This document shows, in pieces, positions 56,220 through 64,000 of a DNA stretch of 64,000 bases (positions within the stretch are counted from its first letter, which is position 1; every line of letters starts with the position of its first letter). The notes under the pieces are model-generated. The model did not search any database. It was given only the letters and a program-made list of their open reading frames with translations, and was not told where the DNA came from. The stretch spans positions 1,798,001 to 1,862,000 of the forward strand of contig NZ_CP038438.1 of NCBI RefSeq assembly GCF_004683905.1, written 5' to 3'. The DNA comes from Pseudomonas fluorescens (lineage in GTDB: Bacteria; Pseudomonadota; Gammaproteobacteria; Pseudomonadales; Pseudomonadaceae). Both the position numbers and the translations under genes were made by a program.

Positions 56220-57533
56220 TTATTTAGCGGCCGACACCCGCCAAACCTTGTTCCCCACATCATCCGCCACCAGCAAACCACCTTGCTGGTCGATCACCAC
56301 GCCCACCGGGCGGCCAAGTGCGTTCTCGTCCTTGTCGAGGAAACCGGTCAGCACATCCACCGGTGCTCCGTTCGGCTTGCCAGCGGCGAACGGTACGAAA
56401 ATCACTTTATAACCACTGTGCGGTTTGCGGTTCCACGAGCCGTGTTGACCGATGAACGCGCCTTCCTTGAACTGCGCCGGCAGGCTGTTGCCTTCGGCGA
56501 AGGTCAGGCCCAGCGAGGCAGTGTGCGGGCCGACGGCGTAGTCCGGGGCGATAGCTTTGGCCACCAGATCCAGATTTTGCGGCTTCACCCGCACATCCAC
56601 GTGCTGACCGTAATAGCTGAAGGGCCAGCCATAGAAGCCACCGTCCTTGACCGAGGTGATGTAGTCCGGCACCAAGTCGCTGCCGATCTCGTCACGCTCA
56701 TTGACCGCTGTCCACAGCGCACCCGTGGTCGGTTCCCACGCGAGGCCGTTGGGGTTGCGGATGCCCGAGGCGAAGATCCGGTGGTTGCCGGTGGCGCGAT
56801 CAACTTCCCAGATCGCCGCGCGACCTTCTTCTTTATCCAGACCATTCTCGCCGACGTTGCTGTTCGAGCCGACAGTGACGTACAGCTTGCTGCCGTCCTT
56901 GCTGGCGATGACATTTTTGGTCCAGTGATGGTTCAGCGTGCCGCCCGGCAGATCGGTGACTTTGATCGGCTGGGTCTTGATCTCGGTCGCGCCGGATTCG
57001 TAGTGGAAGCGCAGCAGGCGATCGGTGTCAGCGACGTACAAATCGTTACCGACCAGGGTCATGCCAAACGGCGAATTGAGATTTTGAAGAAACACCGTGC
57101 GGGTCTCGGCCACGCCGTCGTGGTCGGCGTCGCGCAACAGGGTGATGCGGTTCGGGCTCGGCACACCAGCGCCGGCCTTGCCCATGACTTTCTTCATCAC
57201 CCAGCCACGAATGCCGCTGCTGTCGTCAGGCTTGGGCGGAGCGTTGGTTTCCGCCACCAGCACGTCACCGTTGGGCAGCACGTAGAGCCAGCGCGGATGA
57301 TCGAGGCCTTCGGCGAATGCTGCGACTTGCGTACCGGCTACGGCGGTCGGTTTACCGCCTGCAGGCCAGCCGACCGCCGGGGCGATGTTCACCGTCGGGA
57401 TCAGGGTTTTGTTTGGTTCAGGCAGCTTCGGTGATGGACCGGTGCCGTCAGAAACTTGCAGGCTGGAGGATTCACCACAGGCGGCGAGCCCTCCGGCGAG
57501 GGCGATGACGAGAGCGAGTTGGGTTTTGCGCAT
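56220..57533 (-). CDS. Sorbosone dehydrogenase-like lipoprotein (six-bladed beta-propeller)
   Basis: This 437-residue protein has a lipoprotein signal (lipobox LAAC, Cys19) and a beta-propeller of the PQQ-dependent sugar dehydrogenase/sorbosone dehydrogenase group. Propeller signatures are [60 protein letters not shown], and [39 protein letters not shown] near the C-terminus is another. It would oxidise an aldose or similar sugar in the periplasm with PQQ. PQQ use is inferred from the family, not from a read motif. Confidence 0.85.
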   Translation of the reverse strand: MRKTQLALVIALAGGLAACGESSSLQVSDGTGPSPKLPEPNKTLIPTVNIAPAVGWPAGGKPTAVAGTQVAAFAEGLDHPRWLYVLPNGDVLVAETNAPPKPDDSSGIRGWVMKKVMGKAGAGVPSPNRITLLRDADHDGVAETRTVFLQNLNSPFGMTLVGNDLYVADTDRLLRFHYESGATEIKTQPIKVTDLPGGTLNHHWTKNVIASKDGSKLYVTVGSNSNVGENGLDKEEGRAAIWEVDRATGNHRIFASGIRNPNGLAWEPTTGALWTAVNERDEIGSDLVPDYITSVKDGGFYGWPFSYYGQHVDVRVKPQNLDLVAKAIAPDYAVGPHTASLGLTFAEGNSLPAQFKEGAFIGQHGSWNRKPHSGYKVIFVPFAAGKPNGAPVDVLTGFLDKDENALGRPVGVVIDQQGGLLVADDVGNKVWRVSAAK

Positions 57534-57599
57534 TACTGATCTTCCCTATGAATGCATGCCTAATCATAGAGGAGTGTGCGCACCCGATGGTTCAACCGC

Positions 57600-58184
57600 T
57601 CAACCGCGGGCCTCTTTGAACAGCACGGCGATGCCCGGGTGATAGTTGCCCGCTTCGCTGCGCAACTTGCGGTAGGCGTAGGGGAAATACCAGGCCACGG
57701 CGCAGCAGTGTTCCTTTTGCAGGTCGTCGACCATGTCCTGCAACTCTTCGGGGCTGGCGCTGTGTTGGGCTTTTTGCGGGGCGACGAACAGGCAACCGAG
57801 CTTGAGGTCGCTGGCAAAACTGATGCGTTTGGCGTCGCTGGTGATGTCCAGCAGGGCCTGGGTCAGATTGAGGTTGTTGACCCGTGGCCAGCGCTGGGTG
57901 GCCTGAAGGTAGGCGCGGTCTTCGGCGCCGGCGATGAACAGATCGGCGCGGGCATTGCGTTCGCCTTCCTCGTTCTGCTTTCGGGTCGAGGTATCACAAA
58001 GGGTCACCAGCTCGGCCATCCAGGCGGCCGCGGAGAGCAAGCCGAGATTGGCTTTCTCGTCATGCCAGTAAGGGGTGTCGTTGTCGCCGCGTACAGCGTT
58101 GTAGCGGTCGATACAGTCAAACCAGCGTTCAAGCATCGGGCGCAGGAATTCCAGGCGCGGGTTGCTGATGATCATGCCTTGCAT
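57600..58184 (-). CDS. Protein of unknown function (194 residues)
   Basis: The start at 58184 (MQGMIISNPRLEFLRPMLER) has AAGGA at a good distance; two Met codons just above lie in that ribosome site. No signal peptide or membrane helix is visible. Features seen are an early WFDCIDRYNAVRGDND, a helix-rich middle (SAAAWMAELVTLCDTST), and a C-terminal HCCAVAWYFPYAYRKLRSEA. I do not recognise the family. It is convergent with nothing and precedes the dehydrogenase in the same direction, 66 bases away. The gap to cobO carries the riboswitch. Confidence 0.7.
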   Translation of the reverse strand: MQGMIISNPRLEFLRPMLERWFDCIDRYNAVRGDNDTPYWHDEKANLGLLSAAAWMAELVTLCDTSTRKQNEEGERNARADLFIAGAEDRAYLQATQRWPRVNNLNLTQALLDITSDAKRISFASDLKLGCLFVAPQKAQHSASPEELQDMVDDLQKEHCCAVAWYFPYAYRKLRSEAGNYHPGIAVLFKEARG

Positions 58185-58359
58185 CGTCATCATCCTTATT
58201 GTTGTGATGTGCTTTTCAATCAAAAGCATGGCTCTTTGATATCACTTGTCTCAGTGTGGCACAAGATTGGCGTCAGATAATTGATCGACGGCAGTTATTC
58301 GCCCGACGGCCCCCTCTTTAATTGACGCTCCACCCCCAACCCTCTAACCTTCGCGGCTT

Positions 58360-58566
58360 GTTTCAGGTGCTCTGTGACGCATGTCGACAGAGTGAAACAG
58401 GGAAGCCGGTGAGGGTTGTCTTCAGGCGAAGCACGATCACGATCCCGGCGCTGCCCCCGCAACGGTAAATGAGTGAAAACTGTGCATTGAGCCACTGTGT
58501 CGACGACGCGGGAAGGCGCGCAGTCAGGCGATTCGCCGCTCATGAGCCCGGAGACCGGCCTGATCC
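58360..58566 (+). promoter_or_regulatory. Cobalamin (AdoCbl) riboswitch
   Basis: The conserved B12-aptamer elements appear in order. A 5' stem is followed by AGGGAAGCCGGTGAGGG, then CCGGCGCTGCCCCCGCAACG with GGTAAATGAG (the core and T-loop-like parts). GCCACTGTGT with GGGAAGGCG comes next, and last the B12 box AGCCCGGAGACCGGCC. It ends about 90 bases before cobO and should repress the downstream cobalamin operon when adenosylcobalamin is abundant. Confidence 0.93.
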
Positions 58567-58658
58567 ATCCAGCGGCATCACGGTGGGCGATGCCAGGCTT
58601 TTTGCCGTCTATTCTTGTGCCTGCCCGCCGTTATCCAGCCTCAACGGAGAGCTCCCCC

Positions 58659-59270
58659 ATGACCGATTCCCCCGAGCGCGACGAACGCCATCTGGCGCGT
58701 ATGCAGCGCAAAAAAGCCGTGATCGACGAACGCATCGCCAATTCGCCTGACGAATGCGGTCTGGTGCTGGTGCTCACCGGCAATGGCAAAGGCAAAAGCA
58801 GCTCGGCGTTCGGCATGCTCGCCCGCGCCATGGGCCACGGCATGCAGTGCGGCGTGGTGCAGTTCATCAAAGGCCGCAACAGCACGGGCGAAGAACTGTT
58901 CTTCCGCCGTTTCCCCGAGCAAGTGCGCTTTCACGTGATGGGCGAGGGCTTCACCTGGGAAACCCAGGATCGCCAGCGTGACATCGCCGCCGCCGAAGCC
59001 GCGTGGGAAGTGTCCCGCGAGCTGCTGCGTGATCCGTCGATCGGCCTGGTGGTGCTGGACGAACTGAACATCGCCCTCAAGCACGGCTACCTCGATCTGG
59101 ATCGAGTGCTCAGTGACTTGCAGGCGCGTCCGCCGATGCAACACGTGATCGTCACCGGTCGCGCGGCCAAGCCGGAAATGATCGAGATGGGCGATACCGT
59201 TACCGAAATGGGCATGCTCAAACACGCCTTCCAGGCCGGCATCAAAGCGCAGAAAGGCGTCGAACTTTGA
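58659..59270 (+). CDS. cobO: Cob(I)yrinic acid a,c-diamide adenosyltransferase
   Basis: This 203-residue enzyme of the BtuR/CobO type transfers the adenosyl group from ATP to the corrinoid cobalt. It has the P-loop TGNGKGKSSSAFGML (about 43-57), GVVQFIKGRNSTGEE, LVVLDELNIALKHGYLDLD and VIVTGRAAKPEMIE. The start at 58659 has GGAGAG upstream. It is the first gene after the riboswitch; its stop overlaps the TTG start of cobB by 3 bases. Confidence 0.96.
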   Translation: MTDSPERDERHLARMQRKKAVIDERIANSPDECGLVLVLTGNGKGKSSSAFGMLARAMGHGMQCGVVQFIKGRNSTGEELFFRRFPEQVRFHVMGEGFTWETQDRQRDIAAAEAAWEVSRELLRDPSIGLVVLDELNIALKHGYLDLDRVLSDLQARPPMQHVIVTGRAAKPEMIEMGDTVTEMGMLKHAFQAGIKAQKGVEL

Positions 59271-60649
59271 ATCAACCACGTCACTGCCCGGCGGTACTCA
59301 TCGCCGCGCCGGCCTCCGGTCAGGGCAAGACCACCGTCACCGCCGCGCTCGCGCGCTTGCATCGCAACCAGGGGCGCAAGGTGCGCGTGTTCAAGTGCGG
59401 CCCGGACTTCCTCGACCCGATGATTCTCGAGCGCGCCAGCGGTGCGCCGGTGTATCAACTGGACATGTGGATGGTCGGCGAGCAGGAAAGCCGCCGTCTG
59501 TTATGGGAAGCCGCCGCCGAAGCCGATCTGATCCTGATCGAAGGCGTGATGGGCCTGTTCGACGGCACGCCGTCCAGCGCCGATCTGGCGCGGCATTTCG
59601 GCGTGCCGGTGCTCGGCGTGATCGACGGCACCGCCATGGCCCAGACCTTCGGCGCATTGGCGTTGGGGCTGGCGCGTTACCAGCCGGATTTGCCGTTTGC
59701 CGGCGTGCTGGCCAACCGTGTCGGCACCTTGCGTCATGCGCAATTGCTCGAAGGCAGCCTCACCGAAGGTTTGCGCTGGTACGGCGCGCTGTCCCGTGAG
59801 ACCGGGATCGAGTTGCCGAGCCGCCATCTCGGTCTGGTGCAGGCCAGTGAACTGAATGATCTGGATCTGCGTCTCGACGCCGCCGCCGAAGCCTTGGCCA
59901 GCAGTTGCGAGGTAGCGCTGCCACCGGCCGTGGCATTCGCCGCGCCTGAAATGATCAGCGCTGAACCGCTGCTCGACGGCGTGCGCATTGCTGTCGCTCG
60001 CGATGAGGCCTTTGCCTTCACCTACGGCGCCAGTCTCGACCTGCTACGGGCGATGGGCGCCGAGTTGAGTTTCTTCTCGCCGATCCGCGATACGCAATTG
60101 CCCGAGACCGACAGTCTGTATCTGCCCGGCGGTTATCCGGAATTGCACCATGTCGCGCTATCGCAAAACGTGGCAATGCTCGATGCAATCCGTGCGCACC
60201 ACGCCGCTGGTAAACCGCTGCTCGCCGAATGCGGCGGCATGCTCTATCTGCTCGACGCGTTGACCGATGTTGACGGCACCCGCGCCGAACTGGTCGGCCT
60301 GCTGCGCGGTGAGGCGGTGATGCAAAAACGTCTGGCGGCACTGGCACTGCAAGCGGTGGATCTGCCAGAGGGCTCGCTGCGTGGGCATACCTATCACCAT
60401 TCCCTGACCAGCACCGAACTGACGCCGATTGCCCGGGGCCTGAGTCCGAATGGCGGGCGTGGGGCCGAGGCGGTTTATCGGGAAGGGCGGATGACGGCTT
60501 CGTATGTGCATTTTTACTTTCCGTCGAATCCTGCGGCTATCGCGGCGCTGTTTGTGCCAGATCTTGAGGCCGCCTTCGCGAGCAAGCTCGCTCCCACATT
60601 GGATCACCTAACCCCTGTGGGAGCGGGCTTGCTCGCGAAGAGGCCATGA
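59267..60649 (+). CDS. cobB: Cobyrinic acid a,c-diamide synthase
   Basis: This 460-residue amidating enzyme uses glutamine and ATP on cobyrinic acid. It starts at a TTG (MNQPRHCPAVLIAAPASGQG) with AGAAAGG upstream. The P-loop ASGQGKTTVT is followed by the synthetase domain and a glutamine amidotransferase domain with the nucleophile in LLAECGGMLYLLD and a late SYVHFYFPSNPAA. The last ~26 residues (from about 435) are encoded by a family b REP element and replace the normal short tail. The TGA overlaps the bluB start (ATGA). Confidence 0.95.
   Translation: MNQPRHCPAVLIAAPASGQGKTTVTAALARLHRNQGRKVRVFKCGPDFLDPMILERASGAPVYQLDMWMVGEQESRRLLWEAAAEADLILIEGVMGLFDGTPSSADLARHFGVPVLGVIDGTAMAQTFGALALGLARYQPDLPFAGVLANRVGTLRHAQLLEGSLTEGLRWYGALSRETGIELPSRHLGLVQASELNDLDLRLDAAAEALASSCEVALPPAVAFAAPEMISAEPLLDGVRIAVARDEAFAFTYGASLDLLRAMGAELSFFSPIRDTQLPETDSLYLPGGYPELHHVALSQNVAMLDAIRAHHAAGKPLLAECGGMLYLLDALTDVDGTRAELVGLLRGEAVMQKRLAALALQAVDLPEGSLRGHTYHHSLTSTELTPIARGLSPNGGRGAEAVYREGRMTASYVHFYFPSNPAAIAALFVPDLEAAFASKLAPTLDHLTPVGAGLLAKRP
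60573..60641. repeat. REP pair, family b, inside the 3' end of cobB
   Basis: A complement copy (TTCGCGAGCAAGCTCGCTCC) and a forward copy (GGGAGCGGGCTTGCTCGCGA) lie within the cobB reading frame. They encode most of the C-terminal tail and leave the reading frame and the overlap with bluB intact. Confidence 0.9.
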
Positions 60650-61296
60650 CCGACAACGCATTCACTGAGGCCGAGCGCACAGCGGTCTATAAAGCCATCG
60701 CCGAACGCCGCGACATGCGCCACTTCACCGGCGGCACCGTCGAACCGGAGCTGCTGCGCCGTCTACTCGAAGCCGCGCATCAGGCGCCCAGCGTCGGCCT
60801 GATGCAGCCATGGCGCTTCATCCGCATCAGCGATCGCGGCTTGCGCGGGCAGATCCAGAACCTCGTCGAAGAAGAACGTGTGCGCACCGCCGAAGCCCTC
60901 GGCGAGCGCTCTGATGAGTTCATGAAGCTCAAGGTCGAAGGCATCAACGACTGCGCCGAAGTGCTGGTCGCAGCGTTGATGGATGATCGCGAAAAACATA
61001 TTTTCGGCCGTCGTACGCTGCCGGAAATGGACATGGCCTCGCTGTCCTGCGCGATTCAGAATCTGTGGCTGGCGTCCCGTGCCGAAGGACTGGGCATGGG
61101 CTGGGTTTCACTGTTCGAACCGCAGGCACTGGCCGATCTGCTGCAGTTGCCGGCCGGGGCGAAGCCGCTGGCAGTGTTGTGCCTGGGGCCGGTCAAGGAA
61201 TTCTATCCGGCGCCGATGCTGGTACTCGAAGGGTGGGCGCAGGCGCGGCCGCTCAATGAGTTGCTGTACGAAAATTATTGGGGAGTGAGTCAATGA
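60646..61296 (+). CDS. bluB: 5,6-dimethylbenzimidazole synthase
   Basis: This 216-residue flavin-destroying enzyme makes the lower ligand of B12 from FMN. The nitroreductase fold starts with [22 protein letters not shown], and [19 protein letters not shown] is diagnostic of Blu[22 protein letters not shown] follows. It overlaps cobB and cobD by 4 bases each. Its presence indicates that the organism makes the complete aerobic-type cobalamin. Confidence 0.94.
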   Translation: MTDNAFTEAERTAVYKAIAERRDMRHFTGGTVEPELLRRLLEAAHQAPSVGLMQPWRFIRISDRGLRGQIQNLVEEERVRTAEALGERSDEFMKLKVEGINDCAEVLVAALMDDREKHIFGRRTLPEMDMASLSCAIQNLWLASRAEGLGMGWVSLFEPQALADLLQLPAGAKPLAVLCLGPVKEFYPAPMLVLEGWAQARPLNELLYENYWGVSQ

Positions 61297-62201
61297 GTGT
61301 GGCGTTGTTGAGTGTCGCCGCGGTCGCGCTGGATGCGCTGCTGGGTGAACCGAAACGCTGGCATCCGCTGGTGGCGTTCGGCAATTTTGCCGGACGCATC
61401 GAGCGCCGTTTCAATGCGGGCGGGCGCGGCTGGCGCAGTCACGGGGTCACCGCGTGGGTGATTGCGGTGCTGCCGCTGACGCTGCTCGCCACTGCGTTTT
61501 CCTGGGCACCGTACGTGGGCTGGATCGTCGAGATTCTTGCGCTGTATTGCGCCCTCGGCATGCGCAGCCTCGGTGAGCATGTCGCGCCGGTAGCCGCCGC
61601 CTTGCGCGCCGATGATCTGGAAGAAGCGCGCAAGCGTGTCGGCTATCTGGTCAGCCGCCAGACCAGCGAACTGGACAGCACCGCTGTTGCGCGCGCGGCC
61701 ACCGAGTCGGTACTGGAGAACGGCAGTGACGCGGTGTTCGCCGCGCTGTTCTGGTTTGTCGTGGCCGGCGCGCCGGGCGTGGTGCTCTATCGCCTGAGCA
61801 ATACGCTCGACGCGATGTGGGGCTATCGCAACGAACGCTTCGAGCGCTTCGGCTGGTGCGCGGCAAAAATCGACGACGTGCTCAACTATATTCCGGCCCG
61901 GCTGGTGGCGCTGACCTACGCGCTGCTGGGCAACACTCGGCTCGCCTGGAAATGCTGGCGCAGCCAGGGCCCGCAATGGGACAGCCCGAATGCCGGTCCG
62001 GTGATGGCGGCCGGTGCCGGTGCATTGAATGTCGAACTGGGCGGGCCGGCGATCTATCACGGCGAACTGCATGAGCGTCCGCAACTGGGCGAAGGTGCGC
62101 CGGCCGATGCCGATTCGATTGATCGCGGCTGGCAATTGGTCCAGCGCGGGGTATGGTTATGGCTGCTGATTCTCTGCGTGGGGGCTGAATTCTATGCTTG
62201 A
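61293..62201 (+). CDS. cobD: Adenosylcobinamide-phosphate synthase (CbiB/CobD)
   Basis: This 302-residue membrane enzyme attaches the aminopropanol-phosphate arm to adenosylcobyric acid. The start at 61293 ([20 protein letters not shown]) is the ATG in the ATGA overlap with bluB; an in-frame codon five positions earlier is rejected. It has the family segment [39 protein letters not shown] and the C-terminal [20 protein letters not shown]. About four or five membrane segments are present. Confidence 0.95.
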   Translation: MSVALLSVAAVALDALLGEPKRWHPLVAFGNFAGRIERRFNAGGRGWRSHGVTAWVIAVLPLTLLATAFSWAPYVGWIVEILALYCALGMRSLGEHVAPVAAALRADDLEEARKRVGYLVSRQTSELDSTAVARAATESVLENGSDAVFAALFWFVVAGAPGVVLYRLSNTLDAMWGYRNERFERFGWCAAKIDDVLNYIPARLVALTYALLGNTRLAWKCWRSQGPQWDSPNAGPVMAAGAGALNVELGGPAIYHGELHERPQLGEGAPADADSIDRGWQLVQRGVWLWLLILCVGAEFYA

Positions 62202-63186
62202 GCACGGTGGCCGGCTGCGCAAGGCTGCACTCGATTACGGGATTGCCGAGGCCGACTGGCTCGACTTATCCAGCGGCCTCGCGCCGTGGCCGTTTGCGGT
62301 GCCGGAGATTCCGCTGCGCGCCTGGGCACGCTTGCCGGAAACCGACGACGGGCTGGAACAGGCCGCGTGTGATTACTACGGCGCTTCGCAGGTGCTGCCG
62401 GTGGCCGGTTCGCAGATGGCGATCCAATTGCTGCCGCGTTTGCGCCGCGCCGGCAAGGTCGGTGTGTTGTCGCCGTGTTATGCCGAGCACGCCGAAGCCT
62501 GGCGTCGCAGTGGTTACATCGTGCGCGAAGTGCTGGAGCAGGAAGTCGAGTTCTTTCTCGACAGCCTCGACGTGCTGGTGGTGGTCAATCCGAACAACCC
62601 CACGGGTCTGAGCCTGACCCCGGCGCGGCTGCTCGACTGGCACGCTCGGCTGGCCCAGCGTGGCGGCTGGCTGGTGGTCGATGAAGCGTTCATGGATAAC
62701 ACACCGCAGCTGAGTCTGGCGTCGCATACCCATCAAGTTGGCCTGATCGTGTTGCGCTCGTTCGGCAAGTTTTTCGGTCTGGCGGGGGTGCGTCTGGGCT
62801 TTGTGCTGGCCGAGCGCAAACTGCTCAGATTACTCGTGGAACAGGTCGGGCCCTGGGCGGTCAGCGGGCCGACGCGGGTGCTCGGTCAGGCTTGCCTGCA
62901 AGACACCGAAGCGCACACCCGGCAACGCATTCGCAGCGATGAAGCCAGTGAACGCCTGGCATTGTTGCTGGAGCGCTATGGCTTCAAACCTCAGGGCGGT
63001 TGCGCGTTGTTTCAGTGGCTGATCACCGAGCACGCGCCTGCGCTGCACGAGTTCATGGCCCGACGCGGCATCCTCCTGCGCATCTTCACCCACAACAGCA
63101 GCCTGCGTTTCGGCCTGCCTGCCAACGCCGCTGAAGAAGCGCGTCTCGAACAGGCGCTGCAAGCCTTTGCCAAGGAATCGAAATGA
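62194..63186 (+). CDS. cobC: Threonine-phosphate decarboxylase (CobC)
   Basis: This 330-residue PLP fold-I enzyme makes (R)-1-aminopropan-2-ol phosphate for the cobalamin arm. Motifs are [30 protein letters not shown], and [20 protein letters not shown] with the PLP lysine. The start overlaps cobD by 8 bases and the stop overlaps cobQ by 4. Similar Pseudomonas proteins are annotated CobC, while the Salmonella equivalent is named CobD. Confidence 0.94.
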   Translation: MLEHGGRLRKAALDYGIAEADWLDLSSGLAPWPFAVPEIPLRAWARLPETDDGLEQAACDYYGASQVLPVAGSQMAIQLLPRLRRAGKVGVLSPCYAEHAEAWRRSGYIVREVLEQEVEFFLDSLDVLVVVNPNNPTGLSLTPARLLDWHARLAQRGGWLVVDEAFMDNTPQLSLASHTHQVGLIVLRSFGKFFGLAGVRLGFVLAERKLLRLLVEQVGPWAVSGPTRVLGQACLQDTEAHTRQRIRSDEASERLALLLERYGFKPQGGCALFQWLITEHAPALHEFMARRGILLRIFTHNSSLRFGLPANAAEEARLEQALQAFAKESK

Positions 63187-64000
63187 CCACGCTGATGGTG
63201 CAAGGCACCACGTCCGACGCCGGTAAAAGCACGCTGGTGACGGCGCTGTGCCGCTGGGCCACCCGTCAGGGCGTGGCGGTGGTGCCGTTCAAACCGCAGA
63301 ACATGGCGCTCAACAGCGCGGTGACCGCCGACGGCGGCGAGATCGGCCGGGCGCAAGCGGTGCAGGCGCAAGCGGCGCATCTCGAACCACACACCGACAT
63401 GAACCCGGTGCTGCTCAAGCCCAACAGCGACACCGGCGCGCAGGTAATCATCCATGGCCGTGCGGTCACCAGCATGAACGCGGTGGCGTATCACGACTAC
63501 AAAGCCATCGCCATGCAAGCGGTGCTCGCGTCGCACCAGCGACTCAGCGCGGCATATCCGCTGGTGATGGTCGAAGGCGCTGGCTCGCCGGCCGAGATCA
63601 ACCTGCGTGCCGGTGACATCGCCAACATGGGCTTTGCTGAAGCGGTGGATTGCCCGGTGCTGCTGATCGCCGACATCAATCGCGGCGGCGTTTTCGCGCA
63701 TCTGGTCGGCACGCTGGAGTTGCTTTCGCCGAGCGAACAGGCACGGGTCAAAGGTTTCATCATCAATCGTTTTCGCGGTGACATCGCCTTGCTCCAACCG
63801 GGCCTCGACTGGCTGGAACAGCGCACCGGCAAACCGGTGGTGGGCGTGCTGCCATACGTGATGGACCTGCATCTGGAGGCCGAGGACGGCATCGACCAGC
63901 GCCAGACCGGCAAGGCCGAGCAAGTGCTGAAAGTGGTGGTGCCGGTGCTGCCGCGCATCAGCAACCACACCGATTTCGATCCGCTGCGTTTGCATCCGCA
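63183..64000 (+). CDS. cobQ: Cobyric acid synthase, 3' end outside window
   Basis: The ATG at 63183 opens [20 protein letters not shown], the ATP-binding N-terminus of CobQ (P-loop TSDAGKST). It continues with [20 protein letters not shown] and [20 protein letters not shown], then [20 protein letters not shown]. The frame runs to the window edge, about 272 of an expected ~480 residues, so the glutamine amidotransferase domain is not seen. It amidates the four remaining carboxylates of adenosylcobyrinic acid diamide. Confidence 0.95.
   Translation, partial: MTTLMVQGTTSDAGKSTLVTALCRWATRQGVAVVPFKPQNMALNSAVTADGGEIGRAQAVQAQAAHLEPHTDMNPVLLKPNSDTGAQVIIHGRAVTSMNAVAYHDYKAIAMQAVLASHQRLSAAYPLVMVEGAGSPAEINLRAGDIANMGFAEAVDCPVLLIADINRGGVFAHLVGTLELLSPSEQARVKGFIINRFRGDIALLQPGLDWLEQRTGKPVVGVLPYVMDLHLEAEDGIDQRQTGKAEQVLKVVVPVLPRISNHTDFDPLRLHP

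Overview
This window comes from a fluorescens-group Pseudomonas chromosome. The evidence is the gene content and order (gcl-hyi-glxR-ttuD-pyk, gltA // sdhCDAB-sucAB-lpd-sucCD, purMN, hda, cobO-cobB-bluB-cobD-cobC-cobQ), GC-rich codon use, and many Pseudomonas-type REP palindromes. I found no rRNA, tRNA or CRISPR array. The window is mostly core metabolism with one accessory patch at the left edge.

Layout. 1-1720: an AT-richer accessory pair, a 5'-truncated ParB-like/HTH protein overlapping an Mrr-like PD-(D/E)XK nuclease, closed by a terminator. This is the best candidate here for an undescribed (possibly anti-phage) system. 1729-4593: sulfate-binding protein, a K+ channel with a zinc-ribbon tail, and a urea transporter. 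4793-12139: the glyoxylate/glycerate operon gcl-hyi-glxR-ttuD-pyk (minus strand) with a divergent GlcG-like gene; its intergenic gaps carry several different repeat families, and two identical TTGTATACAA palindromes lie in the divergent promoter. 12163-12894: a REP-associated tyrosine transposase (RAYT) flanked by REP pairs. 12910-19084: TetR regulator, DUF808 protein, MlaA overlapping an alpha/beta-hydrolase, a small membrane protein and a membrane-anchored GH17 enzyme. 19414-22540: orphan betaine-type binding protein and the yjcH-actP acetate uptake pair.

22630-23470 is an 840-bp non-coding nested inverted repeat. 23576-36596 is the TCA-cycle supercluster: gltA facing away from sdhCDAB-sucAB-lpd-sucCD, with good sigma70-type promoters for both directions and structured spacers between sucB/lpd and lpd/sucC. 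37078-48405: brnQ, DUF599, MAPEG, a small lipoprotein, two paralogous thioesterases, htpG, dienelactone hydrolase, pirin, OsmC, an exported amidohydrolase and a chemoreceptor. 48598-56090: DUF3108, purN/purM, DUF2066, AI-2E-type permease, hda and two NlpC/P60 lipoproteins. 56220-58184: a sorbosone-dehydrogenase-like lipoprotein and an unknown gene. From 58360 to the right edge, a cobalamin riboswitch precedes a tightly overlapping cobalamin operon; the end of cobB is encoded by a REP element and cobQ runs off the window.

Together the genes feed C2 compounds (glyoxylate, acetate) into glycerate/pyruvate and the TCA cycle, and make B12 under feedback control. Intergenic space is shaped by at least four short repeat families, one of which surrounds its probable transposase.
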